A stretch of 63,507 nt of DNA from CAZADS01 sp964483985 (GTDB lineage Bacteria > Pseudomonadota > Alphaproteobacteria > Thalassobaculales > Thalassobaculaceae): positions 1 to 63,507 of the forward strand of contig CAZADS010000104.1 of assembly GCA_964483985.1 (NCBI GenBank), given 5' to 3'. Each line of letters opens with the position of its first letter. Position 1 is the stretch's first letter. This document shows positions 61,465 through 63,507 of the stretch, piece after piece. The notes beneath the pieces were generated by a model. That model worked only from the letters and a program-made list of their open reading frames with translations, did no database searches and had not been told where the DNA came from. The translations under genes and the position numbers were made by a program.

Positions 61465-62822
61465 CTAAAAACGCAAACCAATCTATTCCAGCAGCTACAC
61501 CAGAATACTGGATTAAACGTTTCCTTCCTAAAACTCTATTCGGACGTGCTCTTTTAATTATTGTAACTCCCTTAATTTTGATGCAAGCCATTTCAACTTT
61601 TGTCTTTTTCGATAGGCATTGGGATACGATGACTCGAAGACTCTCTCACACTCTTGCAGGCGATATTTCGCTGGTGGTAGATATGATGACCCCAGTGCCG
61701 TCGGACAAAGAAATAACAACTATCACAGAACGCCTTCATGATCTTCTACACATGATTGTAACCTATGAAAAAGGAAAAATTTTATCCAACTTACCAAAGA
61801 CTTCCAATCTTGATCGAGTAGAGTCTACTCTTACTGAAGCTATGAAGGAACGAGTGCGTAGGCCCTTTACCATTAATTCTAAAAGACACGATCGCCGCGT
61901 GGTGGTGGAAGTTCAAATTGCTGATGGACTATTAACAATTAATGTACATCAAAAACGACTCTATAGTTCAACTCCTTATATCTTTTTGATGTGGATGATA
62001 GGTAGCTCATTAGTATTATTTGCGATTGCAATTCTTTTCATGAGAAATCAAATTCGCCCTATTCGACGCTTGGCCATAGCGGCCCGGAGTTTTGGTATGG
62101 GACGAGAGATCGGTGATTTTAGACCGGAAGGAGCAACAGAGGTTCGACAAGCTGCTGAGGCTTTTCGACAAATGCGCCAGCGAATACGCTTACAGTTCAC
62201 ACAACGCACAGAAATGCTAGCCGGCGTTTCTCATGACTTACGAACGCCGCTCACTCGAATGAAATTGCAATTAGCAATGCTGGAAAATATTTCAGAAATT
62301 GCAGAATTACAAAGAGACGTGCATGACATGGAGCAGATGGTTGAAGGCTACCTCGCATTTGCTAGAGGAGAAGGTACAGAAACACCAATTGAAAGTGACT
62401 TAGTTAGTTTAGTATCGGACGTAGTAGTTGCTGAACGACGTGATGGTTCTCATGTAAGCTTCAAATTGATTGAAACCCATAAGTATACCCTGGAAGTCCG
62501 ACCCCAAGCTTTAGAACGCGCTCTATTAAATTTAATCACAAATGCTAAACGCTACGCAGAGACGATTGATGTCGAATTGTGTTTTAAACGCGAAATTGTG
62601 ACTATAACAGTCGATGATGACGGCCCAGGCATCCCTAAAGAACATCAGGAAGATGTCTTTAAGCCATTTTTTCGACTTGACCCTTCGCGAAATCCTAATA
62701 CAGGCGGGACCGGACTAGGGTTAACCATTGCACGTGATATTTCCCGCAGCCATGGCGGAGATTTAATATTAAAAAAATCCCCCTCCAACGGCCTCAGGGC
62801 CCAGATAATATTACCTACTTAA
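61461..62822 (+). CDS. EnvZ-like sensor histidine kinase
   Basis: This inner-membrane sensor kinase of 453 residues has transmembrane segment 1 at about 29-50, a periplasmic domain of roughly 120 residues, segment 2 at about 171-193, and then a HAMP linker. The phospho-accepting His258 is in Val-Ser-His-Asp-Leu-Arg-Thr-Pro-Leu-Thr. The N box (Asn-Leu-Ile-Thr-Asn-Ala) and the G boxes (Asp-Asp-Gly-Pro-Gly-Ile; Gly-Gly-Thr-Gly-Leu-Gly-Leu) make the ATPase domain. It overlaps the regulator gene. The layout and pairing match EnvZ, so envelope or osmotic sensing is a reasonable guess; the signal is unknown. Confidence 0.93.
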   Translation: MTKNANQSIPAATPEYWIKRFLPKTLFGRALLIIVTPLILMQAISTFVFFDRHWDTMTRRLSHTLAGDISLVVDMMTPVPSDKEITTITERLHDLLHMIVTYEKGKILSNLPKTSNLDRVESTLTEAMKERVRRPFTINSKRHDRRVVVEVQIADGLLTINVHQKRLYSSTPYIFLMWMIGSSLVLFAIAILFMRNQIRPIRRLAIAARSFGMGREIGDFRPEGATEVRQAAEAFRQMRQRIRLQFTQRTEMLAGVSHDLRTPLTRMKLQLAMLENISEIAELQRDVHDMEQMVEGYLAFARGEGTETPIESDLVSLVSDVVVAERRDGSHVSFKLIETHKYTLEVRPQALERALLNLITNAKRYAETIDVELCFKREIVTITVDDDGPGIPKEHQEDVFKPFFRLDPSRNPNTGGTGLGLTIARDISRSHGGDLILKKSPSNGLRAQIILPT

Positions 62823-62847
62823 ACATCCTTGATCACATACAAACAAT

Positions 62848-63507
62848 CTAACTACCCAAAACTGTGCTTTCCCAGGTTTTACGCATCCAGACTGCGCAAG
62901 CTACCGATTGATCAAACAAAGAATATTTACAACCCTCACCATAATCCAAATTAGGAATAAATTCTGTGCTAATTTGGCCTAATTGGCTATTCTTGTTTTC
63001 TGAATGGAATTTCATAAGTTGCTCAATGACCGACTTCCATGGACCCAAAAGCGACTCATCCCAAGTTTCGTGGTAATTTCCTCTACCTGGATCGGAAAAG
63101 GGATATTGTATACCCCTACCTACATTGCCGTTCTCATCGACGGCGACCACATTCTTCGGGTTATTAGGAACTGCAGCCCTGGCATGGCAATGTCGAACCC
63201 AACCAGCTTCAATCCACTGCTGACAAAGGTGGCCTCGAATTGATGGATCAAGAATTAGCCTACCCGCCTCAATATCCCTATCAATTCCAAATATTTCTTG
63301 CTCCTTAGGGTTATCCATTTTAAAAATCACATGGCTATGATCTAGCGTCATACGAAATGGAAGTCCTCGTGCTTCAACCATCTCTCCAACCGTCACAACC
63401 CGACGAAAATCCTCCGACCACATGTTTACATGTACTTCCATACAGGGGTGCACATTTTGACGATCACCCTCAACGAGAGCCATCTCATAAAAATCTACAA
63501 CTTCCTG
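62848..63507 (-). CDS. xylose-isomerase-like TIM-barrel protein, cut by the window end
   Basis: The frame is open from the window edge to a stop at 62848 (219 residues visible). The gene therefore begins beyond 63507; the ATG at 63483 is internal. The visible part resembles the C-terminal half of the sugar phosphate isomerase/epimerase superfamily. It has a strand with Glu-Val-His-Val-Asn-Met-Trp and a metal-site-like Leu-Asp-His-Ser-His. Later comes Val-Arg-His-Cys-His-Ala-Arg-Ala-Ala, with two histidines and an arginine as expected at the metal centre. The substrate is unknown. It converges with the sensor kinase, 25 bases between stops. Confidence 0.65.
   Translation of the reverse strand, partial: QEVVDFYEMALVEGDRQNVHPCMEVHVNMWSEDFRRVVTVGEMVEARGLPFRMTLDHSHVIFKMDNPKEQEIFGIDRDIEAGRLILDPSIRGHLCQQWIEAGWVRHCHARAAVPNNPKNVVAVDENGNVGRGIQYPFSDPGRGNYHETWDESLLGPWKSVIEQLMKFHSENKNSQLGQISTEFIPNLDYGEGCKYSLFDQSVACAVWMRKTWESTVLGS

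Noticed and set aside
1..63507. CRISPR arrays, tRNA/rRNA genes, insertion sequences, prophage or attachment sites
   Set aside because: Reading the spacers on both strands showed no repeated arrays, no tRNA-like T-loop sequences outside genes, and no transposase or integrase motifs.

Overview
The window reads as one contiguous, gene-dense piece of a Gram-negative chromosome, AT-rich by eye. I infer an alphaproteobacterium, probably a marine or otherwise oligotrophic one. The inference rests on the rpmI-rplT-pheS-pheT order without an adjacent infC, an ilvE gene next to an OmpR/EnvZ-type pair, ArnT-like and PAP2 envelope enzymes, and many oxidoreductases, FAD- or 2-oxoglutarate-linked enzymes and ABC/DMT transporters for small organic molecules. 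I saw no mobile element, integrase, CRISPR array, tRNA or rRNA. The only classical transcription regulator is the response regulator at 60772.

Layout. 0.1-6.3 kb: a small lipoprotein, an M20 amidohydrolase, ribokinase, ManC (GDP-mannose supply), a ketopantoate-reductase-like enzyme and a TauD-type dioxygenase. 6.5-10.6 kb: a plus-strand run of a FadH-like dienoyl-CoA reductase, an EamA transporter and a Gfo/Idh dehydrogenase. 10.6-13.0 kb: an amidase and a hydroxyisobutyrate-dehydrogenase-like enzyme. 13.0-21.6 kb: a minus-strand run joining a BMP/nucleoside-type ABC importer (ATPase, two permeases, binding protein) to an acyl-CoA dehydrogenase, an NtaA/SnaA-type flavin monooxygenase and an Ldh-family dehydrogenase. 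The importer ATPase has no ATG, GTG or TTG start and probably uses AUU. 21.7-29 kb: a YcaQ-type glycosylase, a Bcr/CflA pump, TrmO, an acyl-CoA ligase, a HAD hydrolase and two overlapping PhyH dioxygenases.

29.4-33.5 kb is the housekeeping island pheT-pheS-rplT-rpmI. 33.7-40.3 kb holds a lactonase-like metallo-hydrolase, a second HIBADH-like enzyme and envelope genes (GT39 glycosyltransferase, PAP2 phosphatase, UPF0104 membrane protein, nucleotide-sugar dehydrogenase). 40.4-48.2 kb is a tightly packed surface-sugar cassette: NeuB-type synthase, AsnB-type amidotransferase, N-acetyl-sugar amidotransferase, zinc-ribbon methyltransferase, GNAT acetyltransferase, Gfo/Idh dehydrogenase and DegT aminotransferase. 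Most of its members are joined by 4-base overlaps. With the divergent nucleotide-sugar dehydrogenase it resembles a Wbp-type pathway for a 2,3-diamino uronic acid, with amidino/amide decoration and a sialic-acid-synthase-like enzyme added. This is the best candidate in the window for an undescribed pathway.

48.2-57.4 kb is catabolic: epoxide-hydrolase-like, haloacid-dehalogenase-like, LLM oxidoreductase, two-subunit CoA transferase, aminotransferase, amidohydrolase, and a YrdC-domain protein overlapping the beta subunit of an acyl-CoA carboxylase. The biotin carrier and biotin carboxylase genes are transcribed divergently from that subunit. 59.3-63.5 kb: ilvE, an unassigned 0.5-kb stretch, the response regulator/sensor kinase pair, and a sugar-isomerase-like gene cut by the window end. 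All functions are read from motifs and context. No database search was possible.
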